From Lentinus brumalis (Eukaryota; Basidiomycota; Agaricomycetes; Polyporales; Polyporaceae): a DNA stretch of 64,000 bases. Below the pieces are notes generated by a model. It made no database searches and was not told where the DNA came from. It saw nothing but the letters and a program-made list of their open reading frames with translations. Shown piece by piece: positions 34,457 to 49,639 of this stretch. The stretch is taken from assembly GCA_001792895.1 (NCBI GenBank), contig MARA01000039.1, forward strand, positions 124,001 through 188,000, in the 5' to 3' direction. A program made the translations under genes and the position numbers. Within the stretch, counting starts at the first letter, position 1. Each line of letters opens with the position of its first letter.

Positions 34457-37036
34457 CTAACTGGTCTCCGCCATGTCCGAATGTCCGTTCACAGGCTGGC
34501 TCAGGCTCCCGCTCGAACTCGTGTCTGCGCCCGGCGCCGGCGCGACCTGCACTTCCCCCATCGTCGTGCCACCCTGCGCTTCAGAGCTGGTCTGCGATGG
34601 CAGAGAGTGGTCTTCAGCCATGGTGACATCCGCGGGCTCGGCTTTTGCGGGGACAGGTGGCGAGCCTGCAGAAGTAGAAGTGCCTCCAACCCACTGCCAC
34701 TCCTCAAGCACCCTCTCCACGGTCTGTCGTTCGAGGCCTTTTGCAGTCCGTCGGACCTTGACGATGACATCCCGTCGACGCTCCACGTGTACCTCCTCTC
34801 CCTCTCCAGCGGCTGCGTCCTCGCCGCCGCGCAGCCACTCCTCCGCCCAATCCGAAGAGTCCTCCCTTGGTCGCCGCGCCTTCACGACCCTGCTCTCCGT
34901 CATCGTCGGACGCTCAACTACCCGTTCCCAGCCAGGAGGCTTGAAGTTACGGAACAACTCCGTCGTGTCTTCGCCAATGTCCGCTGCGCTTCGCTTGCGT
35001 TTGTTGCCCACGCCGTTTGAGGTATGGTCCGAAGCACCGTTAGTAGCGGGTCTGTTCTTCGAATGCCGGCTGCCACGCCCTTCGCTGTCGCTCGAGTAAC
35101 CAGAGGCATGCCGTGCTCTCCAGCGCAGCTCCCTGGCCAATGCGGGCGCATCTTTGATACGATCTCCGGGCACCTCCTCCTTTGCCTGTCTTTTCGCAGA
35201 GTCCGTTCCGCGCTCAATGGTACGAGCCTCGGACACGAGGAACTCGGCCAGCGCCTCAATCCCCTCCAGTACTCGGGGTGGGAACTCTTCCTTAGCTTTG
35301 AGGTCGCGAAGGTACCTCTCGCCCGCGTACCAGCATAGTCTACATAGGAATGGGTCAGACAAAGACTTTGAACAGCGGCGGGAACACGCACTTCGAAAAG
35401 TGGGGGAACCTGAACTTCTTCGGAACATGGGTCGCAATTTCGATTTCCCGTACCCGCAGTTCTGTAGAGGAATGAGCATGCTAGCCAGGCAACATGCAGA
35501 GATAGACATACGCGTAGCGACATTGTACGAGTGCAAGAAGTTGCCTCCGAAGACGAGCGTGTCCACAGGCGTGTACTGGTCAAGAAGGGTTAGAGACAAA
35601 TGGCACAGGAAGGGGAACGATGCTCACCACAGCGTGTATCCAGCCTGTGGGTATGATCATGGTGTTGCCCGTCTTCAGCTCGACTTTGAAGACTTCGTCG
35701 CACATATCACCTAACCAAGAGTGGTTCTGTAATTCTGTTCCAGACCACTTCTCGTACGCTGCGAGATTGGCAGGGGTAGGCCGGATGAAATAGAAGATCT
35801 GATGAATAGAGCACGTAAGTCGAAGTCTCGCGGCATCGCAAGTATGTGTTTGACCTTAGAGCCGTGGATGATATGATAGTAGACTGAGGAGCCGGCGAAG
35901 TCCACATGCCAGTCCTAAGTGTGCGATCGAAGTTAGCCGAGGTACTTGAATAGCTGGCCGTCACACGTACGGTCCACGCGCCACCAACGCCCATGAGGCA
36001 ATATAGCTGAACTTTCGGGTATGTATGACCTCGTCCTCTCTTGGTGCTAGGCCAGAACTTTTCCACCCAGTCCAGCTCCCGTACTATCCTTGGCGGCAAG
36101 ACCTTGTCTGCGAGCTCGGTACCCGATATCTCCAGGGAAATGACGTTACGGATCTTGTCCCGCTTCGACGGCTCCGTGTTCCAGTACTCAGCCCACTTGC
36201 CAAGGGTCCAATGCGGTAGGTTCGCCTGTGTTGCGACATCTAGAGAGGTGACCAGGGACGACGATCGCAGTTGTTACTCGTATGGACGGACGAACGCATG
36301 CTACAGAAATGAAGACATGACGTACCGATGACCTCTACGGGATGGTCCTCCCCCAGACTTTCCACGACATCATCTACCGTGAACCCCGGTGGAGGCATCT
36401 TCATACCCAGCCCTTCTTCCGACTCAATCACGACGGGTTCCTTCATCGCGCTCTCGTCGTTATCCAGCCACTCGATGCCAACCTCGCTCCCCTCCATACG
36501 TCTGAACGGGTCCTTCTTTATCGTCTTCCCCTCCATCATGCGCAACCACCTGTTCGGATCCGAGTCTTGTCCAGTGTTCAACCCGGCATAGTCTCGCTGG
36601 GTCTTCTTCCGCGCGGATTTGCGCGCCGGAGGTTTCTTTGTAATGAGGCGAGCAGGGTTCGCGTCCAAGCACGGCCGGCAGAACCTATGGCACACAGTAA
36701 CAAGGACGCAGTCATTCTCCAAGCAGACCTACACAGCGAGAGGAGAACGCACCATTTGTCCAACGCATCAAGGTCTCCCCCTTCCCCGACACACCTCCAG
36801 TGAAACCAGCTCTTGCATGCGTCACACCTAACCCACTTCTCCTTCTCGGCAACAGTGAGCGGTGTGTCGCCCTGAGCGTCCTTGCACGCTGGACATTTGT
36901 CGTCCTGTGTCTGTGTCTGCGCACCCTCCTCTCCCTCCTGAGGAGCCTGAGTCGGAGAGTCACCGTCTTCTGTGGCGCCTGTAGGGTCCGGCGTCTTCTG
37001 TAACCTCCCTGAACGGCCGCGGCGGGCGCGAGTCAT
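34457..37036 (-). CDS. JHD1: PHD-JmjC histone lysine demethylase, Jhd1/KDM2 type
   Basis: Eight or more exons on the minus strand from the ATG at 37036. The N terminus has a PHD finger: [27 protein letters not shown], then [12 protein letters not shown]. After an acidic linker comes the JmjC domain: [55 protein letters not shown] and [29 protein letters not shown]. The Fe(II) ligands are visible as the His and Asp of HVD and the later His of WIHAV. These enzymes remove methyl groups from H3K36, using 2-oxoglutarate and oxygen; the PHD finger reads histone tails. The C-terminal 250 residues are basic, Ser-rich and poorly conserved (nuclear localisation likely). Domain order and spacing match Jhd1/KDM2 rather than other JmjC groups. 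Confidence 0.9.
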
Positions 37037-37454
37037 TGTACGGACGACTGAAGGTGCTGCGCAGACGCAACACGAAGAAAGTACAGCCAGCCGCGATGTT
37101 ACACGCGGTGCTGTGAGTGGGCAAGTCTGACCTGTGAAAGCGACCACGCATGAGCGCAGCGGCGCCTTGACGCCAACGGTTACCAAAAGCGATTGGGACG
37201 GCGTCCGGCTGCCGGAGCGCCGACTTGCATGACCGTAGCAGACCGCGGAGTCGGAGACCTCGAGTCGTCGTCGACTACCATGCACTATCGATGCATCTTT
37301 GAAGCGGGCCGCTCAAGGACCAGATACGACGACGGGTACGTAGCACTTTACAATTCTAATGACTTCCGCTAGCAATTACAACCTCACCGTCCATTGTCTA
37401 GTACAGATACAGGTTTGACTTCTCTTATACTGCCAGGTACATCGCGTTGTCCAC
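37037..37454. other. gap between JmjC start and PGK stop
   Basis: Holds the promoter of the JmjC gene and the 3' end of the PGK gene, both on the minus strand. An open frame extends upstream of the JmjC ATG to 37285 but it looks like leader, with no conserved motif. Confidence 0.45.
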
Positions 37455-39091
37455 TCACTGCTTCTCGCTGAGCTCGGCGACACCGGGGAGAGTCTGTTCA
37501 AAATAGGTTGCGTCAGAGAAACTTTCAAACTAGCACAAAGAGTTTTAGACGAACCTTGCCCTCCAAGAGCTCAAGACTTGCACCACCGCCCGTGCTGACG
37601 TGGCTGAGCTTGTCTTCGGCACCATACTTCGCGACAACAGTCGCGGTATCACCGCCACCAACGATGACGGTAGCACCCTTCTGTGCAGCCTCTACCGTAG
37701 CATCGAGGAGCGCCTTTGACGAAGCAGAGAAGGCCTCGAACTCGAACACCCCAGGAGGGCTAGAAGCGCACATGAATGATAGTCCCAGAGGCGAAGCAGG
37801 AACAGTTCACTCACCCATTCCAGAGGATGGTCTTCGACTCAAGAACAGTCTGGCGGAACAGCTCACGACTCTTCGGGCCAGCATCGAGGCCCATCCAGCC
37901 GTCCGGGATGCCCTCAGCATCGGTAGCATGGCCAGTCTAATCATAGATCAGCATACGGACCGCCCGAGAACTGAAGGTATGTATGTACTGACCTTCGCGT
38001 CCTTGTCGAACTTATCCGCAGTCACGTAGTCAACGGGGAACACAATCTTGATGTTGTGCTGCTTGGCCTTCTCAACCAGGGCCGCGACCTTCTCAGATCC
38101 AGCAGCGTCAAAGAGGGACTCCCCAATCTGCAGGACAGTTCCAACGTCAAAGTAGTCAAGCAACCGAGAGTACGACTCGTACCTTGACGTTCTCGAGCGT
38201 CTTCTTGAAGGTGAACGCCATTCCGCCGCAAATGATCAACGAGTTGACCTGGATGACAACATCAGCCTGGATTCTGACAGTGCACCAGTTTACTACTCAC
38301 CTTGTCAAGCATGTTCTCAATGAGCTGAATCTTGTCCGAAACCTTGGCGCCACCGAGGATAGCGAGGAAAGGACGTTCTGGGTGCTCGAGAGCTTTTGCA
38401 AAGTAGTCGAGCTCCTTCTTCATGAGGAAACCGGCGGCGCGTTGGGAGAGCTTGACGCCGACCATGCTCGAGTGCGCACGATGCGCAGTGCCGAACGCAT
38501 CGTTGACATAAACGTCACCAAGCCTGGTCAAGCCCTCGCGGAACTCAGCGACCTTAGCCGGGTCAGCCTTCGTCTTCTTGCCATCCTTGTCCTTGCTGGA
38601 ACCCTCCTCCTCGATATGGAACCGGAGATTCTCAAGGAGGATAACGGAACCCTCAGGAGCCTCGTTCACGGTCTTCTCGACGTCGGGACCAACGCAATCG
38701 TTCACGAAGATGACCGACTTGCCGAGGTGCTTCTCGAGCTCATGAGACACGGGCTCCAGAGAGTACTTGGGGTTGACCTTGCCGTCAGGACGGCCAAGGT
38801 GGGACATCAGGATGACCTTCGCGGCACCTGCAGATCCTGGTAAGGCCGTTTCTCAATCGAAAGGTTGGGTCAACGAACCATTGTCGATAGCGTATTTGAT
38901 GGTGGGCAGCGCGGCGACAATACGCTGTCTCAAAAATGTCAGTCGCGTAGATACGATGGATCTGGACGCGTACGCACGGCCGGGTTGGTGACCTTGCCGT
39001 CCGCCATGGGGACATTGAAGTCCACACGGATGAGGACACGCTTGCCCTTGAGGTCGAGGTCGGTAATGGAGAGCTTGTTTGCGATGGACAT
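37455..39091 (-). CDS. PGK1: phosphoglycerate kinase
   Basis: Six or more short exons on the minus strand, starting [16 protein letters not shown] at 39091 and ending GVAELSEKQ at 37455. Motifs: [17 protein letters not shown] (substrate-binding), [49 protein letters not shown], the nucleotide-binding [20 protein letters not shown] and the C-terminal GGGDTATV and STGGGASLE. It moves phosphate from 1,3-bisphosphoglycerate to ADP in glycolysis, in the cytosol. All catalytic blocks are intact. A TATA-like element (TATAAA on the minus strand) sits at about 39149-39154, some 60 bases before the start, fitting strong expression. It diverges from the RGG-protein gene with only 225 bases between starts. 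Confidence 0.97.
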
Positions 39092-39316
39092 GGTGGGGTG
39101 TTGGGAAGAATGGGGAGATCGATGGTCCGAGGTTGGACGAGCGAGTTTATATCTGAGATCTCGCCGCTCATTCGATGAAGTCAGGGCTCGGCATCTTCCA
39201 GCGTCTCGGAGTCCCGTTTCGGTCTGTGCGCGTCTGCCAGTCAGACCTTCCTTTGCGTCTCGCCAAGTCTAGTCCCTTCCTAGTCTCTAAGGGAGACACG
39301 TTCATCTGGCCCATTC
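39092..39316. promoter_or_regulatory. shared divergent promoter, PGK and RGG/coiled-coil gene
   Basis: 225 bases separate two divergent start codons. A TATA-like word faces the PGK side at about 39149-39154; CT-rich sequence precedes the plus-strand start. Co-regulation is inferred only from spacing. Confidence 0.6.
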
Positions 39317-40245
39317 ATGACGGATAATGCTCCCGCTGAGCAAGCCGCCTCGAACTCCCTGGGTCTCGACCTTGAAGCATTGAAGATCAAGGACGACCTC
39401 GACTCGGGTTCAGCAGACGTGAAGGACGAATCGGCATCGAAGGAAGACACGACCAAATCCCCTGAGGGTTCTGCAGACGCAAAGGCAGAGGGCGATGCGA
39501 AGGATGAGTCCGCTACCAAGAAGGATGCGAAGGAGAAGAAGAAGCCGTATGTGAACCCCGATCGTGTTAAGACCGGCGGTACCCAGCGAGTGCGTGTCCA
39601 ACACTTGGTGCGACGTCCGTGGTGTTGAACGCCTTTGCAGGAGAAGCTCAGCGAAGAGGAACTGAAGGAGCGGATGGTACGCATCAGGGAGCAGAACCAG
39701 AAGATTAAGCAGCGGCGACAGGTGCGTAGCATTCCGGTATGGTGCATTTGGCCCTCTAAATCTCAAGGTTGTCTTGCAGGATGTCCAAGCTGACGAAGAT
39801 GAGTACAAGAAGAAACAGGAGGCGGAGCGTGCTAAGTTGGCCAAGGCAAAGAAGGTGCAGGAGAATGTGGACAAGGCTCGCGAGCAGAATGCTCGCCGTA
39901 AGATGGACAAGGTACGTTTCATGTGTTCAGAGAATTGTATCACTTTCCGAACTCTTCTTCCCGCAGATTCAAAGCCGTGAGTGGGACTCAGGGAAACCCG
40001 CGCGCAGCGAATGGAACAAGCCCAAGAGAGATGAGCCGGGCGAAGACAGCGAAAGAAAACCGCAACAGTCGATTGGAATCCGTGGCGCTGTACGTGGTGG
40101 CGGTCGTGGTGGAGGCCGTGGCAGAGGTGGTGGAGGAGGGATAACGTCTCCTACGTCCGAGAAGAAAGAGCAAGATACCACCCTTACTGCAACAACTTCG
40201 ACTGAGACCCCTGCACCCGCCGAGACTACTCCTGCGAGCGCATGA
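39317..40245 (+). CDS. charged coiled-coil protein with RGG tail (CCDC9-like architecture)
   Basis: Four exons: 39317-39589, 39641-39721, 39780-39911, 39967-40245. The order is an acidic Lys/Asp/Ala-rich N terminus (about residues 1-75), a short conserved block KKPYVNPDRVKTGGTQR, a highly charged helix likely to form a coiled coil (KLSEEELKERMVRIREQN through EQNARRKMDK), the motif IQSREWDSGKP, then an RGG-like segment (VRGGGRGGGRGRGGGGG) and a Thr/Pro-rich end. RGG segments bind RNA. The layout recalls animal CCDC9, an exon-junction-complex partner, but I cannot show homology by eye. No enzymatic domain. Function: probable RNA-associated protein, unknown role. Confidence 0.75.
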
Positions 40246-40453
40246 CCTATACCCTGACTTGCTGTGATATCTGCTGTCCTTCGTCGTTGCTTTTCCATGT
40301 ATGTATCATTATGTTGAACATGTACCGATCGTCTTCGTATATCAACGCTCCGGTCCGTCTTTCCCGGAGGTCCATATTTTCTGTGAGCGCCCACGAAGGA
40401 AGGGCGCTGCCAGAGCTGCGACCGTGCCAAGTCTCACTTGTCCTCCTGCTACC

Positions 40454-43139
40454 ATGGGTCGTGGCGTACTTCTCACGTCGAACTTGCCACAGCTGCAGAA
40501 CTTGATCAAGCGCGACCCGACCTCGTACAAGGAGGAGTTCCTACAGCAATGGAACCATTACAACAGCATCCGCCAGATTTTCCAAATCAACCCGGACGAG
40601 AATGCTCAACATTTTAGAGAGCTCGTCGCTTTCATTGCGCAAGTGTGTAAACCCTTGGTTGGAATATCTTGCATGTGGCTTGACATGATACACAGGTCGC
40701 TCAATGCTATCCCAAGGAGACTGCAGAGTTTCCGTCCCAGATCTCAACGCTGCTCCTGGAGAGCTATGGGACGCTTTCTCCTGATACCCGTAAATGCCTC
40801 GTACAGAACCTCGTAATGCTGCGAAACAAGAATGTTATAACCTCGATCACGTACGTCTTGGCCTCTGCACGTGTGGCTCCGTAACCGACACTCATGCATT
40901 GCGCTCTCAGGCTCCTCCAAACGCTCTTCCCTCTTCTCCCTCGCACGACTTCGTCCTCTCTCCGTACTTTCATCCGGAAGACTATATTGTCCGACATTCG
41001 CACCGCCAATCTACGCACAAAGAATCACAAACTCAACCGAGCTGTACAGGCCATGCTCTTCGGGATGGTCGAGCGAGGGATGGATGCTGAGGTTGTGGGA
41101 GACAAGGGCAAACTGAAGGCTGCCGCTGGATCCTCAGGAAATGGGGAGGAAGCTATGTGGGCAGTCGTGCTGACAAAGGAGCTGTGGAGAAAGGGCATCT
41201 GGTGCGTCAATCTACCTTCCGTTATTTTTGGGTTCTCAAGCGATGTGCATGCAGGAACGATGCGAAGACTGTGTCCATCATTGCGCTTGGCTGTTTCCAT
41301 CCCGTTGTGAAGGTCCAGAGCGCGTCGCTGCATTTCTTCCTCGGAAGCGATGAAGAAAAGGAAGACAGTGACGATGAGGAAGAGGACGTATGTCCGCTCT
41401 GTTTAGAATTACTCTGATATGTTGCTGACCAGAGTGATCAGCTACCAGACGTGAAGGCGCTTCGACACCGTAGAGAGATCAACAAGAAGACTCGTAGTGG
41501 GGCCAAAAAGCTTATGAAGACCATGAAGTCTGTCAAGGCCGTACGTTTGCAGTCATCGTCACACTTTTCCACACCCTGACCCCCCCTGCAGAAAAAGAAG
41601 AAGAGGGCTGCTGAGATCAGCGCGAACTTCCCAGCGATTCAGCTTTTGAACGACCCACAGACCTTCGGCGAGAAGCTCTATGACCTGCTTAACAAGTACG
41701 ACAAGCGTCTCTCGCTCGACCACAAGATCCTCATCATGCAGCTTCTCGCACGTGTGATGGGCGGGCACAAGCTTTGCGTACTCGGCTTCTACACCTACAT
41801 CATGAAGTACCTCACATACCACCAACTCCGAATTCCGTCCATCCTCGTTGCCCTCGCCCAGTCCGTGCACGAGTACACGCCCCAGACGCGCTGACGCCTG
41901 TGGTGAGGAAGATTGCACAGGAGTTTGTACACCCCGGTGTGGGCAGCGAAGTCATCGCTGCGGGTATCAACTCGATCCGCGAGGTGTGCAGACGGCAGCC
42001 GTGGGCGATGGAGGAGGACCTGCTTGGGGATCTCATTGAGTATCGGAAGAGTCGCGACAAGGCTGTCACCGCCGCGGCGCGTGGACTGCTGCAGCTCTTC
42101 CGAGAGGTCAACCCGGGCATGCTCAAGCGCAGGGAGCGCGGTAAGGATGCGAGCATGGGGATTGCGAAGGGCAGCCAGCCGCTGCCTTTCGGACACAGTG
42201 CAGAAGCTGCTGTGGACATTGAGGGCTTGGTGGTGAGCACATTGATTGCATCTGCTGAATTTCGCTTCGCTCACGCTCACGTTCTTGTTGCAGCTCTTGG
42301 AAGACCACCTGAAAAAGCTCCGGGAGGAAGACGGTGTTGCGTCTGGTGATGAGGACGAGGACGACGAGGCGGCTTGGGAGGGCTGGGATGTTGAGTCCGA
42401 TTCGGACGAGGAGTCTTCGGATGGCTGGCAAGAGGTCGACTCTGACAGCGATGGGGATCTCGAGATCAGCGACAGCGAAGATGAGGATGGAAAGCCGTCG
42501 AAAAAGTCCAAAGGCAAGGGCAAGGCCAAGGCGAAGGACGACGATGATGACATGGAGGTCGAGGAGGGTAAGGAGCAGGAGAACCCAGAGGAGGCGGCTA
42601 ATCGGATATCGACTCTTGCGACCACCAAGGTATGGTCAATGCACAATCTACATCGCTGCACTGGGGCTGACTTTTGTTTGTCATAGATCCTCACGCCGGC
42701 AGACTTCGCTCTCCTCAACGACCTTCGAATCAAAGCGGCCTCTAACGCAGTCGAACATGGGGGTGGCAGCGCTGCGAAGCGCAAGCTGGCCGCACTTGAG
42801 TCTCAGAAGAAGACGCTTCTGACCTCGGACGGTAACCTTGCCGACACCTTCATCTCTGAAAACGACATCCTTGGGCCCCGGAAGAAGGCCAAGGCCGACT
42901 ACGCGGAGCGTATAGCTTCGATCGAGAAGGGCCGCGAGGGTCGCGAGAAGTACGGTTCGCTCAAGGGCAAGAAGAACAAGGATGCCCCGAGTAGCTCGAC
43001 GAACCGCGAGAAGGCGCGCAACAAACCGCTGATGATGATTCTTGCGAGTGGTGCGGTCCGCGGGAAGAAGAAGGCGTCGTTGCGGGAAAAACAGCGGAAG
43101 CTGCGTGCACATATCGAACGCGCGAAGAAGTCACACTGA
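40454..43139 (+). CDS. SDA1: SDA1 family 60S ribosome biogenesis protein
   Basis: Eight exons: 40454-40642, 40696-40850, 40911-41201, 41255-41387, 41433-41540, 41592-42232, 42294-42629, 42687-43139. The protein starts [15 protein letters not shown] and shows the SDA1 blocks: [36 protein letters not shown] [49 protein letters not shown], the acidic mid region ([14 protein letters not shown]), [14 protein letters not shown] and a basic C terminus [16 protein letters not shown]. In yeast Sda1 is an essential nuclear protein needed for export of pre-60S particles. The frame is interrupted at the C-run 41880-41883; one extra C turns a stop (…TPQTR) into the conserved continuation [15 protein letters not shown]. 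Because the gene is essential in yeast, a sequence error is likelier than a real break. Confidence 0.92.
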
Positions 43140-43276
43140 GTCTTCTCATTCGGATCTATTCGTAGTTCTGTATGTATTGGCGCTACGTGGGGTTACATCG
43201 ACGGTCTACCTCTGTTCGTCATCACATCTATGCAGCATGACTTCTTGTTGTACTCTACCTCAGCTGTTGGTAGGCT

Positions 43277-44650
<1,374 letters not shown>

Positions 44651-44890
44651 GGTCGTTGGGAGGAAGAGACGATGTTATCGGTGATGAACAAATAATCTGG
44701 GGAACGCAGTGGGCCATATGGACGTCCGCGGTAGATCGGTCTCTGCTGCTCGATGATCTCATCCTCTTCCCGCGTGCTCCGGGCCGTCCGGCGCTTCCGT
44801 GCATCTCAGTCAGTGACGCTGACACAGTCTCTCACCGAGCAGCGGCCAAGTCCAGTGGCGACCACACCCCAGTCTCATCCAACACCCGCC
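44651..44890. promoter_or_regulatory. shared divergent promoter, GAL7 and DDX41
   Basis: 240 bases between divergent starts. No obvious Gal4 site (CGG-N11-CCG) was seen by eye. Confidence 0.55.
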
Positions 44891-47226
<2,336 letters not shown>

Positions 47227-47387
47227 GTTACGCTGCGCGGTTGTGCATCACCCTCTTATGCGACTTGTTGTTCGATCCAGATACAGCATCCTTGCATTCC
47301 AGTCCTACACTCTACATGTAAAGATACAGCTTCATGACCGCTTCTGTTACCTTCTCTTCATGGTTTAAGTTACAGAACCACATGTGC

Positions 47388-48880
47388 TCAGAGCTTGGAG
47401 GCGCCGACGAAGGAAACACCCTAATGCGAATGATTGTCAATGAGACGCGTCGCATGAAAGGGGTGCGGTGCACGTACCTTCTCGACGTTGGTCTTGAGCT
47501 CGGGAATGGCAGCCTTGACGAGAGCAGTCTCCCCGTCCGTAATCTTGCCAAGGGATTTGATGGAGACGACACCCTCGGGCTAGGTGGAAGACCCATTAGC
47601 CAGTGAAATGGCAACGAATGGCGGAGGCATACCCAAGCTCAACGGGTGCGGAGAAGTAGTCGAGGTCACTACCAATCTCCTTCTTCAGAGCCTCGCCGCC
47701 CTCCTTGTCCGCAGCGAGGTTCACGAAGGTCGGCGCAACGATGCCCTTCTCACCCTTGACAGCGCGGATGATCTTGTTCGCGAACTCATAGCCAGCGTAC
47801 GCCATTGATAGCGTTGCCGAGCCTGCACCGTCCTTAGCCTTGACGACCTCATCACCACCAAATTGGATACGGTTGATCAATTTGTCAAGCTCCTCCTTAG
47901 CGAAGCCTGAAGGAAGCGGGTGGGAGGACTGCGAGAGCAGAGGAACGATCTGTAAATCGCAACGTGAATACTGGTAGTGTGATTGGCTGTGGGGGCTGCG
48001 CATACGGTCACGCCACTGTGGCCACCGACAACCGGGACGACGACTTTGGGTGCGAGGGAGAGGTCGCCAAGGACCTCGGAAACGAAGGTGGACGCGCGGA
48101 CGACGTCCAGGGTGGTAACACCGAAGATCCTGCGGGACGAACGTGAGCATGCAATGATAGGCAAGCATGACGCGAGCGCACTTCTTCGGGTCGAACACGC
48201 CCTTCTGCTTGAAAACCTCAGCAACGATAGGGACAGTCGAGTTGACGGGGTTGGAAATGACCAAGACGAAGGCCTTAGGGGCCGTGGTCGCGATGCCGGT
48301 GGCGAGATCGCGGACGATGCCTGCGTTGATCTGCTCTGTGTCAGTACTGGTCCGGAGCACGTCAAATGGTGTGCGTACCTTGAAGAGGTCATCTCTACGT
48401 CGCACGATAATTCAGGGTGAGTATGGTACGACTCAGGCATACAGAGTGCATTTCTAACCTCGTCATCTGCAAGCTCTCGTCAGTACCGAGTTCACTGCGA
48501 CTTATATGTCACTTACACCAGGTTTCCTCGGAACACCGGCGGGGATGACAACGAGTTCAGCACCGGTGAGTGCCTTCTTGAGCCCATCGTCGGGAGGGAG
48601 GTAGCCGACAACCTTCGCGGGAGTGGCAATGTGCGAGAGGTCGGCTGCGACACCAGGGGTGTTGACGATATCATAGAGGCTCAGCTGATAAATGTGTGAG
48701 CTGCTTGCGGGAGGTAGCATGCTTGCTTTCCGCGTACCTCCGTAATGAGAGGGTTGGTCTTGAGAAGAAGAGACAAGGGCTGGCCAATACCGCCTGATCG
48801 CGAGCGATTAAGTACAGTCTCATACCATAGCCCCTAGCAGAAGACCGACCTGCAGCTCCGAGAACAACTGCCTTGACCAT
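47388..48880 (-). CDS. MDH: NAD-dependent malate dehydrogenase
   Basis: About nine exons on the minus strand. It starts [25 protein letters not shown] at 48880; the glycine-rich NAD loop GAAGGIG is split by an intron. Other blocks: [37 protein letters not shown] (substrate arginines), [32 protein letters not shown], the catalytic [21 protein letters not shown] and the end FVGASKL. It interconverts malate and oxaloacetate. There is no presequence before MVKAVV, so a cytosolic location is more likely than mitochondrial. PGMTRDDLFK is encoded in part by two tiny exons, 8 nt (48466-48459) and 16 nt (48394-48379). At the acceptor near 47580 the next exon must begin with four Cs to keep frame (PEGVVSI), but only three are printed. 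Confidence 0.95.
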
Positions 48881-49639
48881 GGTGAAAGTGGGCTGTTACG
48901 ATGGATGGGGGATCGGTAGAGATGAGGGTTGAAAGCAAGGTGCTGAGATTGGCCGACCCAGCTTGGCGCATCGCGCAGGTATATCACTGTGCACGTGATC
49001 GCTGCAGGCTCCCCGTGGGGTATCCGCGTCTTCCGGTCCGAGCGCGTCGCGTCGCGTTTTATTCCGCTCCCGTCTCCGAGCTTTGCCTGAGCCTCCTCAA
49101 GCACTCCGTCGGCTCTCTTTTCCTACGCAATTCCAACGCAATTCTTCATGTGCTTTCCGACGGATTTCCCGGGATATTACGGACGGACTATGAATCACGT
49201 TCAGCAGTACAGCGGTCTTCATAAATCTTCATACCGTCGTCCATTGTTCAGGTGATTGCGGCCTACATAATCTCATGCGTCAACGTAGCAACAGGCCCAG
49301 GGCCGTGTTCGCCCCGTAACATGAGGGCGATGTGTACTCTGCAGGGTCTGTTTGACCGTGACTGTCCTAGTGCTTTCGAGCTGTAGATGGTAGCTACTGA
49401 GTCCTTAATACTAAGTACTATACATCCGAGCCAGTGGGGGAAATGAGTAGCATTGTTCTGTTACCAATCTGCACAAGAGCTCGGGGGACATGCAGCAAGA
49501 ATACTCGGTGCATGCTCGCGAGGTGTTGCAAAGTCCAACGTTCAAGAACTCGAGTTTCGATATGTGAAGCTGTGATGTCACTGAATGCAAGCGCCCAAGC
49601 GCTGTAGGCAGGTTGTGGCGACCATTTGCCAAACTACTT
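48881..49639. other. divergent gap between MDH and Nudix genes
   Basis: About 760 bases without a gene; contains the MDH promoter on the left and the Nudix promoter on the right. Confidence 0.5.
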
